DNA from: DATEPR01 sp963780635
GTDB lineage: Bacteria > Actinomycetota > Actinomycetes > Mycobacteriales > Pseudonocardiaceae
Length of the DNA: 64,000 bases
Reading direction: 5' to 3'
Assembly: GCA_963780635.1 (NCBI GenBank)
Contig: CAWACW010000013.1
Coordinates: 310,001 to 374,000 of the forward strand
Below are positions 24,479 to 33,860 of the stretch, in pieces. The notes under the pieces were generated by a model. The model saw nothing but the letters and a program-made list of their open reading frames with translations, had not been told where the DNA came from and searched no databases. Position 1 is the first letter of the stretch. Each line of letters starts with the position of its first letter. The position numbers were made by a program, and so were the translations under genes.

Positions 24479-26572
24479 CTAGGGACGAACAGCCCCGACC
24501 GGGATGGACACTCGCGGCGCCACGAGTTGCACGGGCATCCGCGGCACCTCCGGCCTGCCGATCGCCGTCCGGTACAGACCCTCGAACGTGTCCAGGCTGT
24601 GCCGCACGTCGTGCCGGTCGATCAGCTCCCGGCTCGCCCGGCCGAACGAGCCGCGCCGCTCCAGCACCGCGGCGAGCGCGGCGGCCAGTGCGGGCACGTC
24701 GCCCGGCGGGAAGAGCCGGCCGTTGACGCCGGGCCGCACCAGGTGCGGCAGCGCGACCGCGTCGGCGGCGACCACCGGCAGCCCGGACGCCATCGCCTCC
24801 ATCGTCGCGAGGCTCTGCAGCTCGGCCACCCCGGGCATGCAGAACACCGATGCCCTGCGGTACGCGGCGACGAGTTCCTCGTCGCTGACGAACCCGAGGA
24901 ACCGCACCCGATCGGTGATGTCCAGCTCGGCGGCCAGCTCGGTCAGCGCGGTCCGGCGGGCCCCGTCACCGACGATCTCGGCGCGCAGTCCGGGCAGGAC
25001 GGCGACAGCGCGCAGCAACTCGTGTACCCGCTTCTCCTCGTCCAGCCTGCCGACGAACAGCACGGTGCGGCCGTCGCGGGCCGTCCCGTCGTCGCTGAAC
25101 CGGGTGAGGTCCACGCCGCACGAGACCGGCACGGCACGCCCGGCGAACCCCTGCTCGCTCAGCATCCGCACGGCCGTCGGCGTCGGGGCGGTGACCACGG
25201 TCGCGGGCCGGAACACGCGGCCGAGGTCGCGCCACGCCAGCCGCGCGGCCGTCGACCGCAGCCAACCGGGCACCGGCACGTAGGGCAGCAGGTTCTCCGG
25301 CATGAAGTGGTTGGTCGCGACCACCGGCACGTCCCGGCGGCCGGCTGCCCGGACCAGGGCCCGCCCGACGGTGAAATGCGCCTGCACGTGCACCACGTCC
25401 GGCGCGAGATCGGCGACGAGGTCTTCGGCCGTGCGGCGCGTCCGCCATGGCAGGCACACCCGGAACGTCGGGTGGACCGGAGTGCCGTGTGAGGCCACCC
25501 GGTGCACGGTGACACCGTCCATCGTCGACACACCGGCCGGACCGGTGTCCGACGGGCACAGCACGTGCACGTCGTGGCCACGCTCCGCCAGGCCCGAGGC
25601 GAGCTGATGGGCGAACCTGGCGGCACCGTTGACATCCGGCGGGTATGTGTCCGCCCCGATGGCGATCCGGTATGGACGGTCCATGAACTTCTTCCCCCTT
25701 GGTGATGTGTGGACAGGTTCGGTACGTCGGTGGGCCAGCGCGAGCACGCCCGCGATCGCGAGCGCGCCACCGCCCAGTTGGCCGAGCACGGCGACCGGCG
25801 TCGTGCCGACCGTCTCGTGGAACAGGAAGACACCGGAGAGCACGCCGATCAGCGGGTCGACGACGGTCTGGCAGCCCATCACGGTGTCGGGCCTGCCGTT
25901 GGCGAACGCCTGCTGGACGCAGAGCGCTCCGGCGACGATGCAGAGCACGCCACCGACCACGGTGATCGCGGTCGGCCCGGCGGGCAGGCCGCTGAGGCCG
26001 TCGACGCGCAGGTGCTGGGCGAGCACCCGGGTCAGGACGGACACGGTGCCGTAGGCGACACCGGCGGCCGTGGCGAACAGCGGGCAGCGCACCCAGCCGC
26101 GCGAGCTGAACGCGGCCAGCACGAGTGCCCCGGCGACCACCGCGGTCACCGGCAACACCGTGCCGGCGGCCATGTTCGGCACGGCGGACTCGCTGGCGTG
26201 CGGGGCCGCGACGAGCACGAACAACCCGACGCCCGCGGCGGTCGCGAACACGGCGTACCAGGTGGCTCGGCCCAGCGGGGCACCGGACGTGCGGGCCGCG
26301 AACACCGCGGTGAGGCCGATGGACAGCACGCCGATCGGTTGCACGATGGACAGTGGGGCGATCGAGAGTGACACCACGTGCAGCGCGGCACCGCAGGCGA
26401 CGGCGAGCGTGCCGAGCAGCCAGCGGGGCTTGCGGACCAGGGCCTTGAGCTGCGCAAGGCGTAGCCGGCCGGACTGGTCGGCGACCGTGGTGACGGCGCC
26501 GTGCTGCAGGGCGGCCGCGAGTGCGTAGCAGCAGGCGGCGAGCATCGCGAAACCGATCCCGGCGGCGATCAC
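24479..26572 (-). CDS. Fusion frame: DMT/EamA-like membrane domain plus GT4 glycosyltransferase
   Basis: One uninterrupted frame of 697 residues. Residues about 1-290 have roughly nine to ten hydrophobic segments of a DMT-type transporter (IGFAMLAACCYALAAALQHGA, DPLIGVLSGVFLFHETVG). Residues about 300-697 are a GT4 retaining glycosyltransferase: IAIGADTYPPDVNGAARFA, DVVHVQAHFTVGRA, VLFVGRLDEEKRV, and the donor-phosphate ExxxxxxLE region as AELQSLATMEAMASGLPVVA, resembling PimB/MgtA mannosyltransferases. Start GTG 26572 overlaps the upstream DUF998 stop as GTGA. Between the halves lies an ATG (25682) with a purine-rich GGGGGAAG upstream, so a separate glycosyltransferase could also be made by internal initiation. 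No stop separates the two parts. Confidence 0.8.
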   Translation of the reverse strand: MIAAGIGFAMLAACCYALAAALQHGAVTTVADQSGRLRLAQLKALVRKPRWLLGTLAVACGAALHVVSLSIAPLSIVQPIGVLSIGLTAVFAARTSGAPLGRATWYAVFATAAGVGLFVLVAAPHASESAVPNMAAGTVLPVTAVVAGALVLAAFSSRGWVRCPLFATAAGVAYGTVSVLTRVLAQHLRVDGLSGLPAGPTAITVVGGVLCIVAGALCVQQAFANGRPDTVMGCQTVVDPLIGVLSGVFLFHETVGTTPVAVLGQLGGGALAIAGVLALAHRRTEPVHTSPRGKKFMDRPYRIAIGADTYPPDVNGAARFAHQLASGLAERGHDVHVLCPSDTGPAGVSTMDGVTVHRVASHGTPVHPTFRVCLPWRTRRTAEDLVADLAPDVVHVQAHFTVGRALVRAAGRRDVPVVATNHFMPENLLPYVPVPGWLRSTAARLAWRDLGRVFRPATVVTAPTPTAVRMLSEQGFAGRAVPVSCGVDLTRFSDDGTARDGRTVLFVGRLDEEKRVHELLRAVAVLPGLRAEIVGDGARRTALTELAAELDITDRVRFLGFVSDEELVAAYRRASVFCMPGVAELQSLATMEAMASGLPVVAADAVALPHLVRPGVNGRLFPPGDVPALAAALAAVLERRGSFGRASRELIDRHDVRHSLDTFEGLYRTAIGRPEVPRMPVQLVAPRVSIPVGAVRP

Positions 26573-27255
26573 CGGGTCACCCGCTTGGCCATGCTGGCGA
26601 GCAGCGCCATGTCGGTGAGCAGGAGTCCGCGCTCGGCCAGCCCGCGAGGCAGGATCGTGGCGATCTCCGGCGAGCCGGGCCAGTCGGGCCAGAGCAGCGG
26701 CACGTGACTGATCAGGAACAGGATGCCGACGCCGATGCCCGCGGTGGTCCAGTTGCGGGCCCTGGTGTGTGGCGTTGTGGTCAGCAGGGCCGCGATGGCG
26801 AGACTGACGAAGAACACGCCTGCGACGTAGCGGTGCACGACGGCGCTGGTGTCGACCGCGGTGTCCAGGGCGTTGGTCGGGAAGACGAGCGTGGCGATCA
26901 GGCCGAGACAGCCGATCCCGTAGGGAATCCAGAGTGCCTTTCGCAGGCGGAGTCCGACAGGAATCGCGGCAGCGGCCGCCGCGACGGCGAGCACCGCCAC
27001 GTCGAGCAGGACGGCGCCGCCGGGGATGGAGACGAAGTCGGAGACGGTGGTGACGAGCGGGTCGAGCCTGCCGAAGCCGAGCAGGTGCAACACGACCATC
27101 GCTCCCAGCGCGATGGCCAGTGCCCCGAACACGAATCCGGCCAGCCAACCAGCCGCCCCCCGGTCGCCGGCGCCGACTTCCGTCCCGGACCCCCCTGCCG
27201 ACCGGGTGTCCCCCCGCGACCCAGCCGGCCCGGTGTCCCCGACCGCGACAACCAC
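26569..27255 (-). CDS. DUF998 integral membrane protein
   Basis: The conserved part (about 200 residues) has six hydrophobic segments: WLAGFVFGALAIALGAMVV, LLDVAVLAVAAAAAAIP, IPYGIGCLGLIATLVFP, YVAGVFFVSLAIAALL, TTAGIGVGILFLISHVP and the conserved PTNALDT loop. This is the DUF998 family, of unknown function. The frame stays open 650 bp further upstream through repeat DNA, so the start is uncertain; the GTG at 27255 is my choice and gives 228 residues. Its stop overlaps the start of the DMT-glycosyltransferase frame (GTGA), so the two are cotranscribed; a role in envelope glycolipid metabolism is only a guess. Confidence 0.7.
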   Translation of the reverse strand: MVVAVGDTGPAGSRGDTRSAGGSGTEVGAGDRGAAGWLAGFVFGALAIALGAMVVLHLLGFGRLDPLVTTVSDFVSIPGGAVLLDVAVLAVAAAAAAIPVGLRLRKALWIPYGIGCLGLIATLVFPTNALDTAVDTSAVVHRYVAGVFFVSLAIAALLTTTPHTRARNWTTAGIGVGILFLISHVPLLWPDWPGSPEIATILPRGLAERGLLLTDMALLASMAKRVTR

Positions 27256-28610
27256 CCGCCCGGACTCCGAACCCGGCCGGGTACTCCCCCGCGAGTCGAC
27301 CCCTCCCCGGCCAACACGCCCGCCAACCACAGCCACCCGATCGGAGACCCCCCACCCGACCGGGTACTTCCCCGCGAGTCGACCGCAGCACGGACGGCAA
27401 CCCCCGCAAGCGCCGCCATCCCATCGAGATGGCCACTCGACGGGAAACTCCCGACCGAGTCGACCGCTCCGCGGTCGACACGCCCAATCAACGGCCAAGT
27501 CATCCCCCGCGAGCCGGCCTCTTGCCGGCCAACCCGCCCGGTCGAAGCCACTGCCAGCAGGCTCCCCAACCGAACCGGCATCCCCCCGCGAGTCGACCTC
27601 CCGAGGGTCGACACGCCCGGTCAACGGCCGAGTCATCCCCCGCGTGTCGACCGCTCCGTGGCCGACACGCCCGGCCGCCGCCGGATCGGGCTCCGCACCC
27701 CGCTCGGCGCTCCCCTCCGTGTCGACCGCCGCGCGGTCGACACGGCCGACGGCCGTCACCGGATCGGCTTTGTCACCCGACCGGGCACTCCCACTGGCGA
27801 CACGCCCGGCCGAACCGGCACTCTCAACCGGACCCCAACGCCCAACCGAACCGGCACGCTCGATCGGCCGGGTGACCCCCGCTCCCGAATCAGCGACCGC
27901 GCCGACCACCGATCCGACGACCGCGCCGCCCCCGGCCGACGTACCGGCCGGGCCCGACTCTCCGGCGGGGCCCGACTCTCCGGCCGGGCCCGACTCCCGG
28001 CCGGGCCCGACTCCTCGGCCGGCTCATCGCATCCGACCGCCGGTGGGCAAGGCTCGCCATGGTGGGACCGTCCGGTCTCGCCGTGGCCGGACCATCCGGC
28101 ACCGACCCCCAACCTGTCGCCCCCGGCCGGCACCACCGAAACGGTCGGCGGATATCCCACCACCGCAACGGTTTCGGCGCCGTCTCGCGGGTCCCCCTGT
28201 GCCGTCGCCGCATCCCCTGTCGCGACGGTCGTCCCGTGATTTCCCACGGCTCCGAGCCTCGATCAACAACGGCGCCGAAACCATGGGGGCAGACCCCGAA
28301 CTGTCCCTGGTGCTACCCCCACCATCGACCCAGGGGTGATCTCCACCGACGACCGTCACCAGGACACCGGGCGACGACACCGGGCGACCCGGCCACGACG
28401 TGAGCGACCCCGGCCACGACCCGGTCACCACGACCTCAGGTGACCATGACCAGGACCACCGATGACCATGACCAAGACCACCGGTGAGCTCGACCACGGC
28501 CACCGAGACATGAACGAAATATGCCGTTCACCTGCTGTATTCTTTCGGACGGCCCGGGTACGCCGCGCACACGTCGCAGGCCCCGGTTGATCCCTCCCGG
28601 AGGACTCGAG
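27256..28610. repeat. Palindromic and tandem repeat field without a supported gene
   Basis: About 1.35 kb between DUF998 and the peptide synthetase gene. From 27290 to 27745 about seven degenerate units, 53-83 bp apart, each centre on an inverted repeat around GTCGACC/GGTCGAC. Best examples: 27719-27743 (perfect 11-bp arms, 3-nt loop), 27459-27479 (perfect 9-bp arms), 27644-27668 (9-bp arms, one mismatch); degenerate ones near 27294, 27375, 27511 and 27592. At 27949-28022 a 17-18-bp unit containing GGGCCCGACTC is repeated four times. At 28441-28483 a 21-bp unit occurs twice. Long open frames on both strands here are Pro/Arg- or Gly/Asp-rich shadows of the repeats. The synthetase promoter should lie in the AT-richer part near 28500-28560. 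Confidence 0.75.
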
Positions 28611-28628
28611 ATGGGCTTGTCTCGGTGA
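28611..28628 (+). promoter_or_regulatory. Five-codon leader ORF overlapping the synthetase start
   Basis: An ATG at 28611 has an ideal ribosome site (GGAGGA at 28599-28604, 6-nt spacing) but reads only MGLSR before TGA at 28626-28628. That stop overlaps the GTG start (28625) of the peptide synthetase frame, which itself lacks a close ribosome site. Translation of the main gene would then depend on re-initiation after this leader. Confidence 0.5.
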
Positions 28629-31600
28629 CCGTGACCGTCGACCGCGTTCTGCTGACGCCGGTCGCCGCGCCACCACCCCGCGCCCTGTTCTGGTCGGACC
28701 TGGCGCCCAGCGAACGCACCCTGCTGGACGTCTTCCACCAGACCGCCGCTCACCACCCGAACGCGCCCGCCGTTGCTGACGCCGCGCGATCGCTCACCTA
28801 CCGACAGCTCACCGACGAGGTCGACGCGCTGCGCACTCGCCTGTACGCCAGCGGGATCGGCCTCGGTGACCGCGTCGGCATCCGGATCGCATCCGGCACC
28901 GTCGACCTCTACGTCGCCATCCTCGCCGTGCTGTCCGCAGGCGCCGCCTACGTGCCCGTCGACGCCGACGACCCGCGGGAGCGGGCCGATCTCGTGTTCG
29001 CCGAGGCCGCGGTCTGCGCTGTGCTGGGTGACGCACCGGAGATCACCCATCGCACTCCGCCGATCGGCAGGCCGGGCGGCACGCCCGGGCCGGACGACGA
29101 CGCCTGGATCATCTTCACGTCCGGCTCGACCGGCAAGCCCGAAGGGCGTCGCCGTGACGCATCGCTCCGCCGCCGCGTTCGTGGACGCCGAAGCCGGGCT
29201 GTTCCTCCATGACGACACGAGCGAGCCGATCGGCCCCGGCGACCGCGTCCTGGCCGGGCTGTCGGTCGCCTTCGACGCTTCCTGCGAGGAGATGTGGCTG
29301 GCGTGGCGCCACGGTGCCTGCCTGGTGCCCGCGCCACGCGCACTCGTCCGGACCGGTGTCGATCTCGGGCCGTGGCTGGTCGACGCAGGGCATCACCATC
29401 GTGTCCACGGTGCCGACGCTGGCCGCGCTCTGGCCGGCCGACGCGCTGGAGGACGTCCGGCTGCTGATCTTCGGTGGCGAAGCGTGCCCGCCGTGAACTC
29501 GCCGAGCGGCTCGCCGTCGAGGGCCGCGAGGTGTGGAACACCTACGGCCCGACCGAGGCGACCGTCGTCGCGTGCGCCGCCCAGCTGACCGGGCAGGGTC
29601 CGGTCCGGATCGGGCTGCCGCTGGCCGGCTGGCAGCTCGCCGTCGTCGACGAGTTCGGCGAACCGGTCGCGATGGGTGAGACCGGCGAACTCGTCATCGG
29701 CGGTGTCGGCCTCGCTCGCTACCTCGACGACGCCAAGGACGCCGCGAAGTACGCACCGCTGCCGTCGCTGGGCTGGCGCCGCGCCTACCGCAGCGGCGAC
29801 GTCGTGCGCGCCGAGCCCGAAGGGCTGCTGTTCGTCGGTCGCGGCGACGAGCAGGTGAAGCTGGGTGGCAGGCGCATCGAGCTGGGCGAGGTCGGACGCC
29901 GCCCTGCAGGCACTGCCGGGTGTGGTCGCCGCCGCTGCCGCCGTGCGCCGCACCGACGCCGGCAACCAGATCCTCGTCGGCTACCTGGCCACGAACCCCG
30001 GGTTCGACCAGCGGGCCGCCACGACCCAGCTGCGCGCCACCTTGCCCGCGGCGCTCGTGCCGCTGCTCGCCGTCGTCGGCGAGTTGCCCACCCGCACGTC
30101 CGGCAAGGTCGACCGGGCCGCCCTGCCCTGGCCGCTTGACTCCACTGTGGACGACGAAGACATCCTTGTCGGACAACGAGTCCTGGCTGGCCGAGGGCTG
30201 GGCACAGATTCTGGGCGCGCGCGTGTCGGACCGGGACGCCGACTTCTTCGACAACGGCGGCGGCAGCCTGACGGCGGCCCAGCTGGTCGCCAGGATCCGT
30301 ACCCGGTTCCCGCGCGTCTCGGTGCTCGACATCTACCAGCGCCCCACGCTCGGCGCGCTGGCGCGGCTGCTCGACGAGTACCTCGACGCGGCGACCACCC
30401 GCCGGACCGTCGTGCCGACGCCGAAACGGATGGGCGTCGCGCAGACACTGCTCACCATCCCGCTGTTCACCCTCGGCGGCTTGCGCTGGGCCTCCGTCCT
30501 CGCCGCGCTGAGCACCGTGCTGGCCGCGGTCGGCGGTGTCGCGTGGGCGCCGTCGGTGTCCTGGTGGTGGCTGGCGGCCGGCTGGGTCGTGCTGTTCAGC
30601 CCGCCCGGCCGGATCGCGATCGCCGCCGGCGGCGCCCGGCTGCTGCTCCGACACGTGCGACCCGGCAGCTACCCACGCGGCGGCAACGTGCACTTGCGGC
30701 TGTGGACCGCGCAGCAACTGGCCGAACACAGCGGCGCGGCGAACGTGTCCGGTGCCTCCTGGATGACCCGCTACGCGAAGGCGCTCGGCGCGAAGGTCGG
30801 CAAGGACGTCGACCTGCACTCGGCCCCGCCGGTCACCGGCATGCTGCGGCTGGGCCGCGGCGCCGCCGTCGAGCCCGAGGTCGACCTGTCCGGCTACTGG
30901 GTGGACGGCGACCTCGTGCACATCGGCAAGATCCGCGTCGGCGCGGGCGCCCGGGTCGGCGCTCGCAGCACGCTGCTGCCCGGCGCCCGGATCGGCAAGG
31001 GTGCCGACGTGGCCGCCGGTTCGACGGTGACCGGCGCGGTGCCCGCTGAGCAGCGCTGGGCAGGCAGCCCGGCCGCACCCGCGGGCAAGTCGACGCTGAA
31101 GTGGCCCGGTGCCAGGGCGCCCCGGTCCCGCGCGTGGGCCTCGGTCTACGGCGCGACGTCGCTGCTGCTGGGCCTGCTGCCCGCGGTAGCGGCCGTGCCC
31201 GCGCTCGTCCTGCTCGTCAACGCCGTCGAGGGCACCCCGAACGTGCGGGCCGCGCTGCCGCACGCGCTGGTCATGGTGCCCGCCGCCACCGCCGCCTACC
31301 TGGTGGCCTACGCGCTGCTGGTACTGGTCTCGGTGCGCCTGCTCAGCATCGGCCTGCGCGAGGGCTACCACCCCGTGCACGGGCGGACCGCGTGGCAGGT
31401 GTGGACCACCGAACGCCTGATGGACCTGGCACGGACCGCGCTGTTCCCGATCTATGCGAGCCTGTTCACGCCGGTCTGGCTGCGGCTGCTCGGTGCGAAG
31501 GTCGGCCGCGGCGCCGAGATCTCCACCGTCCTCGCGCTGCCCAAGATGACCACGGTGGCCGACGGCGCGTTCCTCGCCGACGACACCATGGTCGCCGGCT

Positions 31601-32520
31601 ACGAGCTGGGCCGCGGCTGGCTGCACGTCGCGCCCGCGCGGGTCGGCAAGGCCGCGTTCCTCGGCAACTCCGGCATGACGGCACCCGGCCACTCGGTACC
31701 CAACCGCGGCCTGGTGGGCGTGCTGTCCTCGACGCCGCGCAAGGCCAAGAAGGGTTCGTCCTGGCTGGGCATGCCGCCGATGCCGCTGCGCAGGGCCGTC
31801 GGGCAGACCGACACCAGCCGCACGTTCCGCCCGCCCGCCCGGCTGAAGCTGGCCAGGGCCGCCGTGGAGCTGTGCCGGGTGGTGCCGGTGATGTGCGGGG
31901 TCGCGCTCGCGGTGATCGTGTGTGCCGTGCTGCTGACGGTCGGCGGCTGGCTCGAGGCCGTGCTGTCCGGCGTGGTCCTGCTCGGTGCGGGCATCGTCGC
32001 GTGCCTGGTCGCGACCACCATGAAGTGGCTGCTGGTCGGCCGGTTCCGTGCGGTCGAGCACCCGCTGTGGGCGTCGTTCGTGTGGCGCAACGAGCTGGCC
32101 GACACGTTCGTCGAGGCCCTGGCCGTGCCGTGGCTGATCGGCACGTCCGGCGGCACCCCGCTGCTGACGGCCTGGCTGCGCACGATGGGCGCGCACATCG
32201 GCCGCGGTGCGTGGCTGGAGACGTACTGGCTGCCCGAGTCGGATCTGGTGCGCGTCGGTGCCGGTGCGACCGTCAACCGGGGGTGCGTGGTGCAGACGCA
32301 TCTGTTCCATGATCGGATCATGAGCATGGACGAGGTGCGGTTGGACGCGGGCGCGACCCTGGGCCCGCACGGCATCGTGCTGCCCGGGGCGAGCATCGGC
32401 ACGGCGACGACGGTGGGTCCCGGGTCGCTGGTGACCAGAGGTGACGCGGTCCCCGCGCATTCGCGCTGGCAGGGCAACCCGATCCTGGACTGGCCGGTCG
32501 ATGGCGGGCGCCGGGGGTGA
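28625..32520 (+). pseudogene. Pls/PosA-type membrane peptide synthetase (epsilon-polylysine synthetase-like), five frameshifts
   Basis: An NRPS-like gene for a poly(amino acid) synthetase of the Pls/PosA family. Adenylation motifs appear in successive frames: FTSGSTGKPEG, VAVTHRSAAAFVDAEAGL, GGEACPP, NTYGPTEATVVA, GELVIGGVGLARYLDD, YRSGDVVR; then a carrier domain with FFDNGGGSLTAAQL (phosphopantetheine Ser), then about six transmembrane segments around three tandem C-terminal domains with hexapeptide-like repeats. The frame moves by +1 at about 29145, 29389, 29494, 29894 and 30171; removing one base at each gives 1297 codons, close to the 1319-residue Pls. From 30172 to 32520 the frame is intact. 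As written the gene cannot make the full enzyme; sequencing error is a real alternative. The M1 peptidase gene overlaps its stop. Confidence 0.88.
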
Positions 32521-33851
32521 CTCGGAAGGCCACCACCGGGCCGGGTCAGGAGGGTGCCGACCGGTCCGGTGACTCCTACCTGCCCCGCAACGGCAACGGC
32601 GGCTACCGGGTCGGCCACTACGACCTGGACCTGACCTACAAGATCGCGCCGAACCTGCTGACCGCGCAGGCGACGATCACGGCCGTCGCGACACAGCCGC
32701 TCGCCCGGTTCAGCCTGGACCTGGCCGACCTGCGCGTGCACCGGGTGTCGGTGAACGGGCGGGCCGCCAGGTACAGCCACCGCGCGGGCAAGCTGCGGAT
32801 CACGCCCGCCCAGCCGTTGGCGGCTGAGCAGGAGTTCACCGTCGCGGTCAAGTACTCCGGCACGCCGCACCCGATCGCCAGCCGGTGGGGCGACATCGGC
32901 TGGGACGAGCTGACCGACGGCGTCCTGGTGGCCAGCCAGCCGATCGGCGCACCGTCGTGGTTCCCGTGCGACGACCACCCTGCGGACAAGGCGACCTACC
33001 GCGTCACGGTGACGGCGGCCGCCGCGTACACCGTGCTGGTGACCGCGAACCTGGTGTCCCGGCGGGTCGGTGCCGGGTCGGCCACCTGGGTCTACGACCG
33101 CCCGCAGCCGACGGCGACCTACCTGATGAGTGTCCAAATCGGACGGTACGACCAGATCGTGCTGGCCGCCGGTGCCGTGCCGCAGGTGGCCGAGGTACCG
33201 CCCGCGTTACGCAGGGCAGCCGAGCACGACTTCGCCCGGCAGGGCCAGATGATGATCGCGCTGCAACGGTTCTTCGGCCCGTACCCGTTCGAGAACTACC
33301 TGCTCGTGGTCACCGAGGACGAGTTGGACGACCCGATCGAAGCCCAGGGCATGTCGATCTTCGGCGCGAACCACGTCGACGGGCGGCGCACCTACGAACG
33401 GCTGGTCGTACACGAACTGGCGCACCAGTGGTTCGGCAACAGTCTGACCGTCGCGGACTGGCGGCACATCTGGCTCAACGAGGGGTTCGCGACCTACGCG
33501 GAGTGGCTGTGGTCGGAGGCCACCGGCGGCCGGTCGGCCGATCAGCACGCGGCCGAGTGGCACGCAGTGCTGAGCAGGCGGCGCGCGGACCTGCGGGTCG
33601 GTGATCCCGGCGTGGCCAGGATGTTCGACGAGCGTGTCTACAAGCGGGGTGCGCTGACCCTGCACGTGCTGCGCCGCCGGATCGGCGACGAGCGGTTCTT
33701 CGGGCTGCTGCGGGCGTGGACGGCCGAGCACCGGCACGGCACGGTGACCACCGAGCAGTTCATCGCGCTGGCCGGACAGCACGCGGGTGTGCCGCTGGCC
33801 GACGTGTTCAGGCCGTGGCTGACCGGCCGGGAGCTGCCACCGCTGCCGTGA
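32517..33851 (+). CDS. M1-family zinc metallopeptidase (aminopeptidase-like)
   Basis: 444 residues, GTG start overlapping the synthetase stop (GTGA), so translationally coupled to it. Residues about 25-220 form the M1 N-terminal beta domain; the substrate-binding motif appears as DPIEAQGMSIFGAN where GxMEN is usual. The zinc site is VVHELAHQWFGNSL (HExxH at about residue 298) with the distal Glu in WLNEGFATYAEWL. The C-terminal ERAP1-like domain is missing, as in the shorter bacterial M1 enzymes. No signal peptide is seen. Its conserved place after a Pls-type gene suggests that it acts on the amino-linked polymer or its fragments; that is inference. Confidence 0.92.
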   Translation: MTRKATTGPGQEGADRSGDSYLPRNGNGGYRVGHYDLDLTYKIAPNLLTAQATITAVATQPLARFSLDLADLRVHRVSVNGRAARYSHRAGKLRITPAQPLAAEQEFTVAVKYSGTPHPIASRWGDIGWDELTDGVLVASQPIGAPSWFPCDDHPADKATYRVTVTAAAAYTVLVTANLVSRRVGAGSATWVYDRPQPTATYLMSVQIGRYDQIVLAAGAVPQVAEVPPALRRAAEHDFARQGQMMIALQRFFGPYPFENYLLVVTEDELDDPIEAQGMSIFGANHVDGRRTYERLVVHELAHQWFGNSLTVADWRHIWLNEGFATYAEWLWSEATGGRSADQHAAEWHAVLSRRRADLRVGDPGVARMFDERVYKRGALTLHVLRRRIGDERFFGLLRAWTAEHRHGTVTTEQFIALAGQHAGVPLADVFRPWLTGRELPPLP

Positions 33852-33860
33852 GGCGGCAGG

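Noticed and set aside
27290..27745. CRISPR-like array
   Set aside because: Units are degenerate, unevenly spaced and GC-rich palindromes without unique spacers of constant length, and no cas gene is near.
27256..27909. N-terminal extension of the DUF998 frame through the repeat field
   Set aside because: The extra 218 residues are only Gly/Arg/Asp repeats from the palindromic DNA, with no similarity to the family, so a shorter start is preferred.
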